DNA of 64,000 nt, from the NCBI RefSeq assembly GCF_000772045.1, contig NZ_CP009754.1:2542001-2606000 (forward strand), in the 5' to 3' direction. The DNA is from Streptomyces sp. CCM_MD2014. GTDB lineage: Bacteria; Actinomycetota; Actinomycetes; Streptomycetales; Streptomycetaceae. The position numbers and the translations under genes are program-made. The notes under the pieces are model-generated. The model searched no databases. It worked only from the letters and a program-made list of their open reading frames with translations, and was not told where the DNA came from. Shown here in pieces: positions 25,822 through 34,243 of this stretch (position 1 is the first letter of the stretch; each line of letters starts with the position of its first letter).

Positions 25822-26657
25822 TCACTCCCCAGGCTTCACTCCCCCGGCTTCACGCCCCGGTTCCTCCCCGGTGATGCGGGCGAGCAGGGCGCGGGCCTCG
25901 CCGGTGCGCGGATGGGACGGGTGCAGCTGCCGTTCGCAGTCGGCCAGCGACCGTCGTACGGCGTCCTCCGCCTCGGTGCGGCGTCCCAGTCCGTACAGGG
26001 CCTCGGCGGTGACCAGGTCCGGGTACCCGCCGGCGTAACGGGCGGCGGCTGCGTGCCCCGGCGGACCTCGGCCAGCGCCTCCTCGTAGCGGCCCTGCCCG
26101 TTCAGCCCGTGCGCCAGCGTGGTGTGCAGGACGCCGGCGGCGGGCCCTTTCGCCCGGGGCAGGTTGCCGCGGGCGACCGCCTCCGCCTCCTCGTGGCGGC
26201 CCAGCCCGCACAGCACGACGGCCAGGTGCCCCAGGGTGTTGATCTCCAGCGCCGCGACCGGGGCGCGGTGGGCGATCTGGTTCAGCTCCCTCAGGACGCC
26301 GTTCGCCTCGGTCTCCGCCTCCGTGTAGCGCCGCAGAGCGGACAGGGCGACCACGCGGTTGCTGCGGGCGATCAGTCGCAGCATCCGCGAGTTGAGGCCG
26401 ACCGGCTCCAGTTCCGCGACGAGCGCGTCCAGTTCGTCCAGCGCCTCGGCCATCCGGCCGTGCATGACGGCCGCTCCGGTGGCCAGCACCCTCGCCTCCC
26501 AGTGCGGCGGACGCCTGCGCCAGGGGCGCCGCGGGAGCGCGGCCAGGGCCCGTGCCTCGGCCTCGACCTCCTCGTACCGCCCCTCACTGGTCATCGCCTT
26601 CAGGCGGGCGAAGGTCTCTCCCCACCGACTGTCCCGTGCCGTTCGTATGGTCGTCAC
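25822..26657 (-). pseudogene. TPR-repeat protein, frameshifted near 26055
   Basis: Reading from ATG 26657, tetratricopeptide-like helices run in one frame (EGRYEEVEAEARALAAL, LGRHEEAEAVARGNL, GQGRYEEALAEVRRG). After about position 26055 that frame turns into proline-rich nonsense. The next frame continues the protein convincingly (YPDLVTAEALYGLGRRTEAE and then LADCERQLHPSHPRTGEARA), ending at 25822. A one-base loss in the CCGGGG run near 26050-26058 explains it. Rejoined, the protein is about 278 aa with six or seven TPR-like units. The break may be a true mutation or a homopolymer sequencing error; codon bias is intact on both sides, which favours a recent change or an error. Function unknown. 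Confidence 0.75.
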
Positions 26658-26701
26658 GGGCGGTGAGAATACGGGAGGGCGGACCTGCGAAGCTGGGCGT
26701 C

Positions 26702-27409
26702 ATGCCGGTTCCCGCCCGCTCCCGCGTCCTGCCCGCCCTCGTCGGGCTGCCCGCCCTCCTCTTCGCCCTGATCACCTGGCAGGTCGTCGCCGACGGCCCG
26801 CTGGCCGGGGCGGACGAGCGGCTGAGCGGGGCGCTCGTCCACCCCGACCGGCTCTCCGAGCTGCTGTCCGACCTGGGCAACGTACAGGTGGCCGTGCCGG
26901 TCCTGGCCGTGGCGCTGGTGTACGCGGCGTGGCACGGGCGGGCCTCGGGTGCGGACCGCTGGTGGGTGCCGCCCCTCGCGGGGGTGGTGGCGATGGCCCT
27001 GGTGCCGGCGCTGGTCGCGCCGCTGAAGGAGTGGACCGACCGCCCCGGCACCCCGGCGGTGCCGCCGGCGACCGGCTACTACCCCTCCGGTCACACCGCC
27101 ACGGCGGTCGTCGCGTACGGCACGGCGACGCTGCTGCTGTTGCCGCTCTTGCGCTCGCCCGCCGTACGCCGGACGCTGGTCGTGCTGTGTGCCGTACTGG
27201 TGCTGGGCACCTCCTACGGGCTGGTGCGGCGGGGTTACCACTGGCCGCTGGACGTGGTGGCGAGCTGGTGCCTGGGCGTGGTGCTGCTCGCGGGGGTCCG
27301 GACGGTGGCCCGCCGGACCCCGGGCGGCGGCCGGACCCCGGCGGGGGTCAGCCGAAGTAGGCGTCGAAGTTCTTCTGGAACTCCCAGTTCGAGTAGCGGT
27401 CCCAGTTGA
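26702..27409 (+). CDS. PAP2-superfamily membrane phosphatase-like protein
   Basis: A 235-aa membrane protein with about five to six helices. The PAP2 core is visible: LKEWTDRPGTP, YYPSGHTATAVVAYG and YGLVRRGYHWPLDVVASW. The catalytic His pair (in PSGH and GYH) and the final Asp are kept. The phosphate-binding Arg of the first motif is replaced (RP to GT), and the Ser-Arg of the third is Gly-Leu, so activity may differ from standard lipid phosphatases. Family members dephosphorylate phosphatidate or undecaprenyl pyrophosphate at the membrane. The last 62 bp overlap the convergent chitinase gene, giving a Ser/Arg-rich tail of doubtful value. Confidence 0.8.
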   Translation: MPVPARSRVLPALVGLPALLFALITWQVVADGPLAGADERLSGALVHPDRLSELLSDLGNVQVAVPVLAVALVYAAWHGRASGADRWWVPPLAGVVAMALVPALVAPLKEWTDRPGTPAVPPATGYYPSGHTATAVVAYGTATLLLLPLLRSPAVRRTLVVLCAVLVLGTSYGLVRRGYHWPLDVVASWCLGVVLLAGVRTVARRTPGGGRTPAGVSRSRRRSSSGTPSSSSGPS

Positions 27410-29180
27410 TCGACCACGTCATCAGGCCGCGCAGGGCGGGCCAGGTGCCGTGGGTCGCGTACGAGCCGCAGTCGGTCTTCTTGGTCAGGCAGTTCAGGGC
27501 CTTGTTCACCTCGGCCGGGGAGACGTGGCCGTTGCCCGCCTGGGTGGAGGCCGGCATGCCGATGGCGACCTGGTCCGGGCGCAGCGGCGGGAAGACGTTG
27601 TTCGCGTCGCCCGCGACCGGGAAGCCGGTGAGCAGCATGTCGGTCATCGCGATGTGGAAGTCGGCGCCGCCCATGGAGTGGTACTGGTTGTCGAGGCCCA
27701 TGATCGGGCCCGAGTTGTAGTCCTGGACGTGCAGCAGGGTCAGGTCGTCGCGCAGGGCGTGGATGACCGGCAGGTAGGCCCCGGCCCGCGGGTCCTGGCC
27801 GCCCCACTTGCCGGTGCCGTAGTACTGGTAGCCGAGCTGGACGAAGAAGGTCTCCGGGGCCATGGTCAGCACGAAGTCGTCGCCGTACTCGGCCTTGAGG
27901 GTCTTCACGGCCGAGATGAGGTTGACGATGACGGGGGTCTTCGGGTTCTTGAAGTCCGTGTCGTCGGCGTTCAGGGAGAGGGAGTGGCCCTCGAAGTCGA
28001 TGTCGAGGCCGTCCAGTCCGTACTCGTCGATGATCGCGGAGACGGACGAGACGAACTTGTCGCGGGCGGCGGTGGTGGTGAGCTGCACCTGGCCGTTCTG
28101 GCCGCCGATGGAGATGAGCACCTTCTTGCCGGCCGCCTGCTTGGCCTTGATCGCGGCCTTGAACTCGGCGTCGCTCTCCACGTTCGGGCACTCGGCGACC
28201 GGGCAGCGCTCGAAGCGGATGTCCCCGGAGGTGACCGAGGTGGGTTCGCCGAAGGCCAGGTCGATGACGTCCCAGCTGTCGGGCACGTCGGCCATGCGCG
28301 TGTAGCCGGAGCCGTTGGCGAAGCTGGCGTGGAGGTAGCCGACCAGGGCGTGCGCCGGGAGGTCGGAGGAGCCGCCGCCGTCGTCCGGGCGCTGGGCGGT
28401 GGTCGCCGTGACCGTGGCCGAACGCGCCGACTCACCGGCGTCGTTGACCGCGGTGACCTGGAAGGAGTACGCCGTCGAGGGGGTCAGGCCGGACACCGTG
28501 GTGGAGGTGCCCGTGACCGTGCTGACCTTGGCGCCGTCGCGGTAGACGGCGTAGCCCGTCGCGCCCGGCACCGGTGACCAGGACAGGGCGACGCTGGAGG
28601 AGGTCACCGAGCCGGCCTTCAGGCCGCCGGGGGCCGCCGGGGGCTGACCCGTCTCGCCGCCGGGGCCGGTGAGGGAGATGTCGTCGGCGTGATAGGCGCC
28701 GGTGCCGTACCAGCCGTGGGTGTAGATCGTGACCTTGGTGGTCGACGGACCGGTGCGGAACGTGGTGGTGAGCTGCTGCCAGTCGGGGGCGGACTGGGCC
28801 CAGGTGGAGACGTCGGTGGTGCCGGTGCCGCTCGCGCCCAGGTAGACGTAGGCGCCCTGGACGTAGCCGGAGAGCGTGTACTGCGAGTCCGGTTTGACGG
28901 ACACCGTCTGTGCGCAGCGGGCGTTGTCGGCGCCCGCCGGGGTGGCCTTCAGCGCCGCCGTGCCGCCGTGCACGGGTGAGGTCACGGTCGTGCCCGCCGT
29001 ACAGGTCCAGCCGTCGAGGGCGGACTCGAAACCGCCGTTGCGGGCGAGGTCCGCGTCGGCCGCACGGGCGGCCGACGTGAGCGCGGTCAGACCGGACGCG
29101 GCGAGGGCCGCGGCCGTGAGCACCGTGACGAGGGGGCGACGGGAGAGAGGTCTGGCGCGTTGTACGCGTGCGCGTTCCAC
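27348..29180 (-). CDS. Secreted GH18 chitinase with CBM and Fn3 domains
   Basis: A 610-aa secreted enzyme from GTG 29180, preceded by GGAGG. Signal peptide about residues 1-40 (Arg-rich, then VLTAAALAASGLTAL, cleavage near ARA-AD). A carbohydrate-binding beta-sandwich at about 42-175 (LARNGGFESALDGWTC) is followed by an Fn3 domain at about 180-265, a Gly/Ser linker, and a GH18 barrel with the catalytic DGLDIDFE near residue 395. The barrel ends with WSINWDRYSN. It hydrolyses chitin to oligosaccharides. A DasR-type element lies just upstream, so N-acetylglucosamine-linked control is expected. Confidence 0.93.
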   Translation of the reverse strand: MERARVQRARPLSRRPLVTVLTAAALAASGLTALTSAARAADADLARNGGFESALDGWTCTAGTTVTSPVHGGTAALKATPAGADNARCAQTVSVKPDSQYTLSGYVQGAYVYLGASGTGTTDVSTWAQSAPDWQQLTTTFRTGPSTTKVTIYTHGWYGTGAYHADDISLTGPGGETGQPPAAPGGLKAGSVTSSSVALSWSPVPGATGYAVYRDGAKVSTVTGTSTTVSGLTPSTAYSFQVTAVNDAGESARSATVTATTAQRPDDGGGSSDLPAHALVGYLHASFANGSGYTRMADVPDSWDVIDLAFGEPTSVTSGDIRFERCPVAECPNVESDAEFKAAIKAKQAAGKKVLISIGGQNGQVQLTTTAARDKFVSSVSAIIDEYGLDGLDIDFEGHSLSLNADDTDFKNPKTPVIVNLISAVKTLKAEYGDDFVLTMAPETFFVQLGYQYYGTGKWGGQDPRAGAYLPVIHALRDDLTLLHVQDYNSGPIMGLDNQYHSMGGADFHIAMTDMLLTGFPVAGDANNVFPPLRPDQVAIGMPASTQAGNGHVSPAEVNKALNCLTKKTDCGSYATHGTWPALRGLMTWSINWDRYSNWEFQKNFDAYFG

Positions 29181-29228
29181 AAGTGCCTCCGGACATGGGG
29201 GAGATGGGGAGGGTGGAGCGCGCCCAAT

Positions 29229-29242
29229 TTGGTCCAGACCAA
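29229..29242. promoter_or_regulatory. DasR-responsive element (dre) of the chitinase gene
   Basis: TTGGTCCAGACCAA, about 50 bp before the chitinase start, matches the TGGTCYAGACCA core recognised by the GntR-type repressor DasR and found as direct repeats before Streptomyces chitinase genes. Only one copy is present here. Confidence 0.75.
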
Positions 29243-29267
29243 TTCTGTTGTCAACCCCTCGTGCACG

Positions 29268-29735
29268 TCACTCCCGCCGCCCCTCGCCCTCCTCCCCCGC
29301 CAGGGCCGCCGCCGCCTCGTGCATCGCCAGCTCCAGCAGCGAGGGGTCGGTGAGCGTGCCGGTGCCGTCCGGCGGGATCAGCCAGCGGGTGCCTCCGGTC
29401 GACAGTCCACCGGGGTACGGCACCACGATCCAGGTGCCGAGCCCGGCGGTCCTGATGCCGGTGCCGACCCAGCGGGCGGCCGTTCCCGGCGGGACGAAGA
29501 AGCCCGTGCGCGCGTCGCCGAAGTCGGCGAGCACCGGGCCGGGCTGGTCCAGGACGCGGGAGAGCACGTCCAGGGTGGGATAGCCGAGCCGGCTCGGCAG
29601 GATGAGCACGTCCCAGGCCTTGCCTGCGGGCAGCAGCGCGACGCCCGAGGGGTCGCGCTCCCAGTCCCTGCGGCAGGACTCGGGATCCGGTGCGACGGAT
29701 GCCAGCCACGCGACCGCCGTCTTCGCACCAGGCAT
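29268..29735 (-). CDS. Conserved hypothetical protein (primase-polymerase-like fold possible)
   Basis: A 155-aa soluble protein; ATG 29735 has GGGAGG at ideal spacing. No signal peptide or membrane segment. Recognisable segments are DPSGVALLPAGKAWDVLILP, LADFGDARTGFFVPPGTA and a final WLIPPDGTGTLTDPSLLELA. The layout resembles short Streptomyces proteins annotated as bifunctional primase/polymerase N-terminal-like, but I see no complete catalytic triad, so I leave it unassigned. It lies between the chitinase promoter and the polyamine oxidase, transcribed in the same direction as both. Confidence 0.65.
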   Translation of the reverse strand: MPGAKTAVAWLASVAPDPESCRRDWERDPSGVALLPAGKAWDVLILPSRLGYPTLDVLSRVLDQPGPVLADFGDARTGFFVPPGTAARWVGTGIRTAGLGTWIVVPYPGGLSTGGTRWLIPPDGTGTLTDPSLLELAMHEAAAALAGEEGEGRRE

Positions 29736-29865
29736 GTGAAACCTCCCTTTCACTCGTCGACGCGGGGTGCGTCACGAGGGAGAGGGAGGTCTCCCGGCGG
29801 CATTACGCGGGTTGGCGCACCTCGTTGGGGTGAACCGGGTCACACGCCCGCTCACCCGGCGCGGC

Positions 29866-31293
29866 TCAGCTGTCGAAACCGAGCCCCAGCCGGTCCATCG
29901 TGCGCAGCCACAGGTTGCGCCGGCCGCCCTGCGCGTCCGCGCGGGCCAGCGACCACTTGGTGAGGGCGATGCCGGTCCAGGCGAAGGGCTCGGGCGGGAA
30001 CGGCAGCGGCTTCCTGCGCACCATCTCCAGCTCGGTGCGCTCCGTCCGCTCCCCCGACAGCAGGTCCAGCATCACCTCGGCACCGAACCGGGTCGCGCCG
30101 ACGCCGAGGCCGGTGTACCCGGCCGCGTACGCCACCTTCCCCCGGTGCGCGGTGCCGAAGAACGCGGAGAAGCGCGAGCAGGTGTCGATGGCGCCGCCCC
30201 AGGCGTGGGTGAAGCGGACGCCCTCCAGCTGCGGGAAGCAGGTGAAGAAGTGCCCGGCGAGCTTGGCGTACGTCTCGGGGCGGTCGTCGTACTCGGCGCG
30301 CACCCGGCCGCCGTAGGGGTAGACGGCGTCGTAGCCGCCCCACAGGATCCGGTTGTCGGAGGAAAGGCGGAAGTAGTGGAACTGGTTGGCGCTGTCCCCG
30401 AGGCCCTGCCGGTTCTGCCAGCCGACCGAGGCGAGCTGCGCGTCGGTGAGCGGCTCGGTCATCAGGGCGTAGTCGTAGACGGGGACGGTGTACGAGCGCA
30501 CCCGCCGGACCAGGTTCGGGAAGATGTTGGTGCCGAGCGCGACCGTGCGGGCCCGGACCCCGCCGTAGGGCGTGCGTACGGCCATGCCCGCGCCGTACGG
30601 CTTGAGGGTGAGCGCCGGGGTGTGCTCGTAGACGCGGACGCCGAGGGCGAGGCAGGCGCGCTTGAGACCCCAGGCCAGTTTGGCGGGGTTGACCATCGCC
30701 ACGCCGCGCCGGTCCCAGAGGCCGGCCCGGAAGGTGGGTGAGTCGACCTGTTCCCGCACGGCGTCGGCGTCCAGGTACTCGATGCCCTCGGCGAGGCCCT
30801 TGGCGCGGATCTCCCCGTACCACTCCTCCAGCTCCCGGGCCTGGTAGGGCTCGGTGGCGACGTCGATCTCGCCGGTGCGCTCGAAGTCGCAGTCGATGCC
30901 GTGGCGGGCGACCGCCTCCTCGATGGCGTCGAGGTTGCGGGCGCCCAGTTCCTCCAGCCGGTGGATCTCGTCGGGCCAGCGGGTGAGGCCGTTGGACAGT
31001 CCGTGGGTGAGGGAGGCGGCGCAGAATCCGCCGTTGCGGCCGGAGGCGGCCCAGCCCACCTCGCGGCCCTCGACGAGCACCACGTCCCGCCCCGGGTCGC
31101 GCTCCTTGGCGATCAGCGCGGTCCACAGTCCGCTGTAGCCGCCGCCGACGACCAGCAGGTCGCAGGTCTCGGCGCCGGTGAGGGCGGCCTCGGGGCGGGG
31201 GCGGCCGGGGTCGTCCAGCCAGTACGGGACCGGCTGGGCGTCCGAGAGAGATTTCGTCCAGTCGTTGCTGCGGCTCATGGCACCAGGGGCCAT
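29866..31293 (-). CDS. FAD-dependent oxidoreductase (PuuB/DadA-like, polyamine operon)
   Basis: A 475-aa DAO-family flavoprotein. The FAD-binding Rossmann motif DLLVVGGGYSGLWTALIA is near residue 45, followed by the conserved GWAASGRNGGFC. A C-terminal GYTGLGVGATRFGAE closes the FAD site. The family includes gamma-glutamylputrescine oxidase, which turns a (glutamyl)amine into an aldehyde. The ATG is preceded by GGGAG. It is the last gene after the PotDABC importer with only 35 bp between, so oxidation of an imported polyamine or a derivative is the likely job. No gamma-glutamylputrescine synthetase is in the window. Confidence 0.85.
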   Translation of the reverse strand: MAPGAMSRSNDWTKSLSDAQPVPYWLDDPGRPRPEAALTGAETCDLLVVGGGYSGLWTALIAKERDPGRDVVLVEGREVGWAASGRNGGFCAASLTHGLSNGLTRWPDEIHRLEELGARNLDAIEEAVARHGIDCDFERTGEIDVATEPYQARELEEWYGEIRAKGLAEGIEYLDADAVREQVDSPTFRAGLWDRRGVAMVNPAKLAWGLKRACLALGVRVYEHTPALTLKPYGAGMAVRTPYGGVRARTVALGTNIFPNLVRRVRSYTVPVYDYALMTEPLTDAQLASVGWQNRQGLGDSANQFHYFRLSSDNRILWGGYDAVYPYGGRVRAEYDDRPETYAKLAGHFFTCFPQLEGVRFTHAWGGAIDTCSRFSAFFGTAHRGKVAYAAGYTGLGVGATRFGAEVMLDLLSGERTERTELEMVRRKPLPFPPEPFAWTGIALTKWSLARADAQGGRRNLWLRTMDRLGLGFDS

Positions 31294-31328
31294 GATTTCA
31301 ACTCCCTACGAAGACAAACCGAGATGCT

Positions 31329-32129
31329 TTATGCCTTGCGGCGGTTTCGGCGGTTGCCGATGACCATGGAGACCAGGACGAACAGTACGGCGATCACGAA
31401 CATGGCCGTACCGACGACATTGATCTGAACGGGCGTTCCGCGCTGGGCCGATCCCCACACGAACATGGGGAAGGTGACGGTCGAACCCGCGTTGAAATTG
31501 GTGATGATGAAATCGTCGAAGGACAGCGCGAAGGCGAGCAGTGCGCCGGCCGCGATGCCGGGGGCGGCGATGGGCAGCGTGACCCGGACGAAGGTCTGGA
31601 AGGGACCGGCGTACAGGTCCTGCGCCGCCTGTTCCAGGCGTGGGTCCATCGACATCACGCGCGCCTTGACGGCCGTCACGACGAAGCTGAGGCAGAACAT
31701 GATGTGGGCGATCAAGATCGTCCAGAAGCCGAGCTGAGCACCCATGTTGAGGAAGAGGGTGAGCAGCGAGGCGGCCATCACGACCTCGGGCATCGCCATC
31801 GGCAGGAAGATCAGCGAGTTGATCGCGCCCCGCGCGCGGAAGCGGTAGCGGACCAGCGCGAAGGCGATGGCGGTGCCGAGTGCGGTGGCGCCCAGCGTCG
31901 CCCAGAGGGCGATCTGGAGGCTGAGCGAGAGGGAACCGCACAGCCCGGCGACCCCGCACGGGTCCTTCCAGGCGTCCGTGGAGAACTGCTGCCATTCGTA
32001 GTTGAAGCGCCCGTTCGGTTTGTTGAACGAGAACACCGTGACGATGACGTTGGGCAGCAGAAGGTAAGCGAGCGTCAGCAGTCCGGCGATGACGACGAGA
32101 TTGCGCTTCAGCCAGTTGACGAAGGCCAT
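31329..32129 (-). CDS. potC: Polyamine ABC transporter permease (PotC-like)
   Basis: A 266-aa inner-membrane permease with six helices (first: LVVIAGLLTLAYLLLPNVIV). It carries the docking loop LEQAAQDLYAGPFQTFVRV near residue 165, and the PotC-type segment FALSFDDFIITNFNAG. Its ATG follows the stop of the other permease directly (TAAATG), which implies coupled translation. It forms the translocation channel with PotB and is driven by PotA. Confidence 0.9.
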   Translation of the reverse strand: MAFVNWLKRNLVVIAGLLTLAYLLLPNVIVTVFSFNKPNGRFNYEWQQFSTDAWKDPCGVAGLCGSLSLSLQIALWATLGATALGTAIAFALVRYRFRARGAINSLIFLPMAMPEVVMAASLLTLFLNMGAQLGFWTILIAHIMFCLSFVVTAVKARVMSMDPRLEQAAQDLYAGPFQTFVRVTLPIAAPGIAAGALLAFALSFDDFIITNFNAGSTVTFPMFVWGSAQRGTPVQINVVGTAMFVIAVLFVLVSMVIGNRRNRRKA

Positions 32130-33059
32130 TTAAACCAGATCCTCCGTCCCCGACTTACGGATGTAGAAGGTGACCATGGCGAGAATCGCGGCCATGAGGA
32201 CGAACGAGAGCGCGGCCGCCGTCGGATAGTCCAGCACCCGCAGGAACTGGGACTGGATCACGTTTCCGATCATTCCGGTGTCGGCCGAGCCCAGCAGGGA
32301 GGCGTTGACGTAGTCGCCGGTGGCCGGGATGAAGGTCAGCAGCGTGCCGGAGACCACGCCCGGCATCGACAGCGGGAAGGTGACCTTGCGGAAGACCGTG
32401 GAGGGCTTGGCGTACAGGTCCCCCGCCGCCTCGTGCAGCCGGCCGTCGATGCGCTCCAGGGAGGTGTAGAGCGGCAGGATCATGAACGGCAGGAAGTTGT
32501 ACGTCAGACCGCAGACCACCGCGAGCGGAGTGGCCAGCACCCGGTCGCCGGAGGTCCAGCCGAGCCAGCCGGTCACGTCCAGGACGTGCAGCGTGTTCAG
32601 GGCGCCGACCACCGGGCCGCCGTCCGCGAGGATCGTCTTCCAGGCCAGGGTGCGGATCAGGAAGCTGGTGAAGAACGGCGCGATCACCAGGATCATGATC
32701 AGGTTCCGCCAGCGGCCCGCCCGGAAGGCGATGAGGTACGCGAGCGGGTAGCCGAGCAGCAGGCACAGCACGGTCGCGGAGGCGGCGTAGGCGACCGACC
32801 GCAGGAACTGCGGCCAGTACTCGGACACCGCGTCCCAGTAGGTCACGAAGTGCCAGGTGACCTTGTAGCCCTCCTCCAGCGAGCCGGTCTGCACGGAGGT
32901 GGAGGCCTGGTAGACCATCGGCGCCGCGAAGAAGACGACCAGCCACAGGATGCCGGGCAGCAGCAGCCAGTACGGCGTCCAGCGGCCGCGTTTGCGCGGG
33001 GGCTTCTGTTCGGGCGCGGTCGGGGTCAGCGGCGGCGGCGCCTCGGTGAACGTGGACAT
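32130..33059 (-). CDS. potB: Polyamine ABC transporter permease (PotB-like)
   Basis: A 309-aa permease with a Pro-rich N-terminus, then six helices beginning WLLLPGILWLVVFFAAP. The family segment ILVIAPFFTSFLIRTLAWK is present near residue 120, and the docking loop LHEAAGDLYAKPSTVFRKV near 215. Its start overlaps the ATPase stop by one base (TGATG). Spermidine or putrescine is the usual cargo of this subfamily; the flanking catabolic genes support putrescine. Confidence 0.9.
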   Translation of the reverse strand: MSTFTEAPPPLTPTAPEQKPPRKRGRWTPYWLLLPGILWLVVFFAAPMVYQASTSVQTGSLEEGYKVTWHFVTYWDAVSEYWPQFLRSVAYAASATVLCLLLGYPLAYLIAFRAGRWRNLIMILVIAPFFTSFLIRTLAWKTILADGGPVVGALNTLHVLDVTGWLGWTSGDRVLATPLAVVCGLTYNFLPFMILPLYTSLERIDGRLHEAAGDLYAKPSTVFRKVTFPLSMPGVVSGTLLTFIPATGDYVNASLLGSADTGMIGNVIQSQFLRVLDYPTAAALSFVLMAAILAMVTFYIRKSGTEDLV

Positions 33060-34243
33060 CAGGCGGCCTCGCCCTCGGCCACACCGGCGTCGATGTCCTG
33101 GGCCGCGTCGAGGCCGAAGGTGTGCGCCGGACTCCAGTGCAGGACGACCTCGGCGCCGGGTGCGAGGCGGGGGTCGCGGTCGATGTTCTGGGCGTAGACC
33201 TCGAACTCGGGGCAGGCCGCGCAGTCCACGACGTACTGGGTGGAGACCCCGATGAAACTGGTGTTGGCGATCCTGCCGGTGATGCGGTTGCGGCCCTCGG
33301 GGATGGCGCCCGCGTCGTCCGCGTGGGTGAGGCTGATCTTCTCGGGGCGGACCCCGACCAGGACCTTGCCGCCCGCCTTCGCCGGGGCGGAACACCGGGC
33401 GCCCGGCAGGACGAGCTTGTCCCCGGCCGCCTTCACGACGACGTCGTCGCCGCTGCGGGTGTCGACCTCGGCCTCGATGAGGTTGGAGGTGCCCAGGAAG
33501 TTGGCGACGAAGGTGGTCCGCGGGTTCTCGTACAGATCGGCGGGGGCGCCCAGTTGCTCGACGCGGCCCGCGTTCATCACGGCGACCTGGTCGGCCATCG
33601 TCATGGCCTCCTCCTGGTCGTGGGTGACGTGCACGAAGGTGATGCCGACCTCGGTCTGGATGCGCTTGAGCTCCAGCTGCATCTGGCGGCGCAGCTTCAG
33701 GTCGAGGGCACCGAGGGGCTCGTCGAGGAGCAGCACCTTGGGGTGGTTGATCAGGGCGCGGGCGACCGCGACGCGCTGCTGCTGGCCGCCGGAGAGCTGG
33801 TGCGGCTTCTTGCGTGCCTGCTCGCCGAGCTGCACCAGGTCGAGCATCTCGCCGACCTGCTTCTTCACGCTCTTGATGCCGCGCCGGCGCAGGCCGAAGG
33901 CGACGTTCTCGTAGATGTCGAGGTGCGGGAAGAGGGCGTAGGACTGGAAGACCGTGTTGACCGGCCGTTTGTAGGGCGGCAGCGCGGTCACGTCCTGGTC
34001 GCCGAGGTGGACGGTGCCGCCGCTCGGCTCCTCCAGCCCGGCGATCATGCGCAGGGTGGTGGTCTTGCCGCAGCCGGAGGCGCCGAGCAGGGCGAAGAAG
34101 GACCCCTGGGGCACGGTCAGGTCGAGCGGGTGCACGGCGGTGAAGGAGCCGTAGGTCTTGGTGATGCCGGCGAGGCGGACGTCGCCGCCGCCGTCCGTCG
34201 CGGCCTTCTGGTTCTTCGTCGTGTTGGTCGTCATCGTCGTCAC
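33059..34243 (-). CDS. potA: Polyamine ABC transporter ATP-binding protein (PotA-like)
   Basis: A 394-aa ATPase. Walker [10 protein letters not shown] near residue 55, Q-loop [10 protein letters not shown], signature LSGGQQQR, Walker [13 protein letters not shown] and H-loop HVTHDQEEA are all intact, followed by a C-terminal TOBE regulatory domain ([10 protein letters not shown]). GTG 34243 overlaps the binding-protein stop by 4 bp; ATG 34234, three codons later, is an equally possible start and has better spacing from the GGGG upstream. It powers import by PotB/PotC. Confidence 0.93.
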   Translation of the reverse strand: MTTMTTNTTKNQKAATDGGGDVRLAGITKTYGSFTAVHPLDLTVPQGSFFALLGASGCGKTTTLRMIAGLEEPSGGTVHLGDQDVTALPPYKRPVNTVFQSYALFPHLDIYENVAFGLRRRGIKSVKKQVGEMLDLVQLGEQARKKPHQLSGGQQQRVAVARALINHPKVLLLDEPLGALDLKLRRQMQLELKRIQTEVGITFVHVTHDQEEAMTMADQVAVMNAGRVEQLGAPADLYENPRTTFVANFLGTSNLIEAEVDTRSGDDVVVKAAGDKLVLPGARCSAPAKAGGKVLVGVRPEKISLTHADDAGAIPEGRNRITGRIANTSFIGVSTQYVVDCAACPEFEVYAQNIDRDPRLAPGAEVVLHWSPAHTFGLDAAQDIDAGVAEGEAA

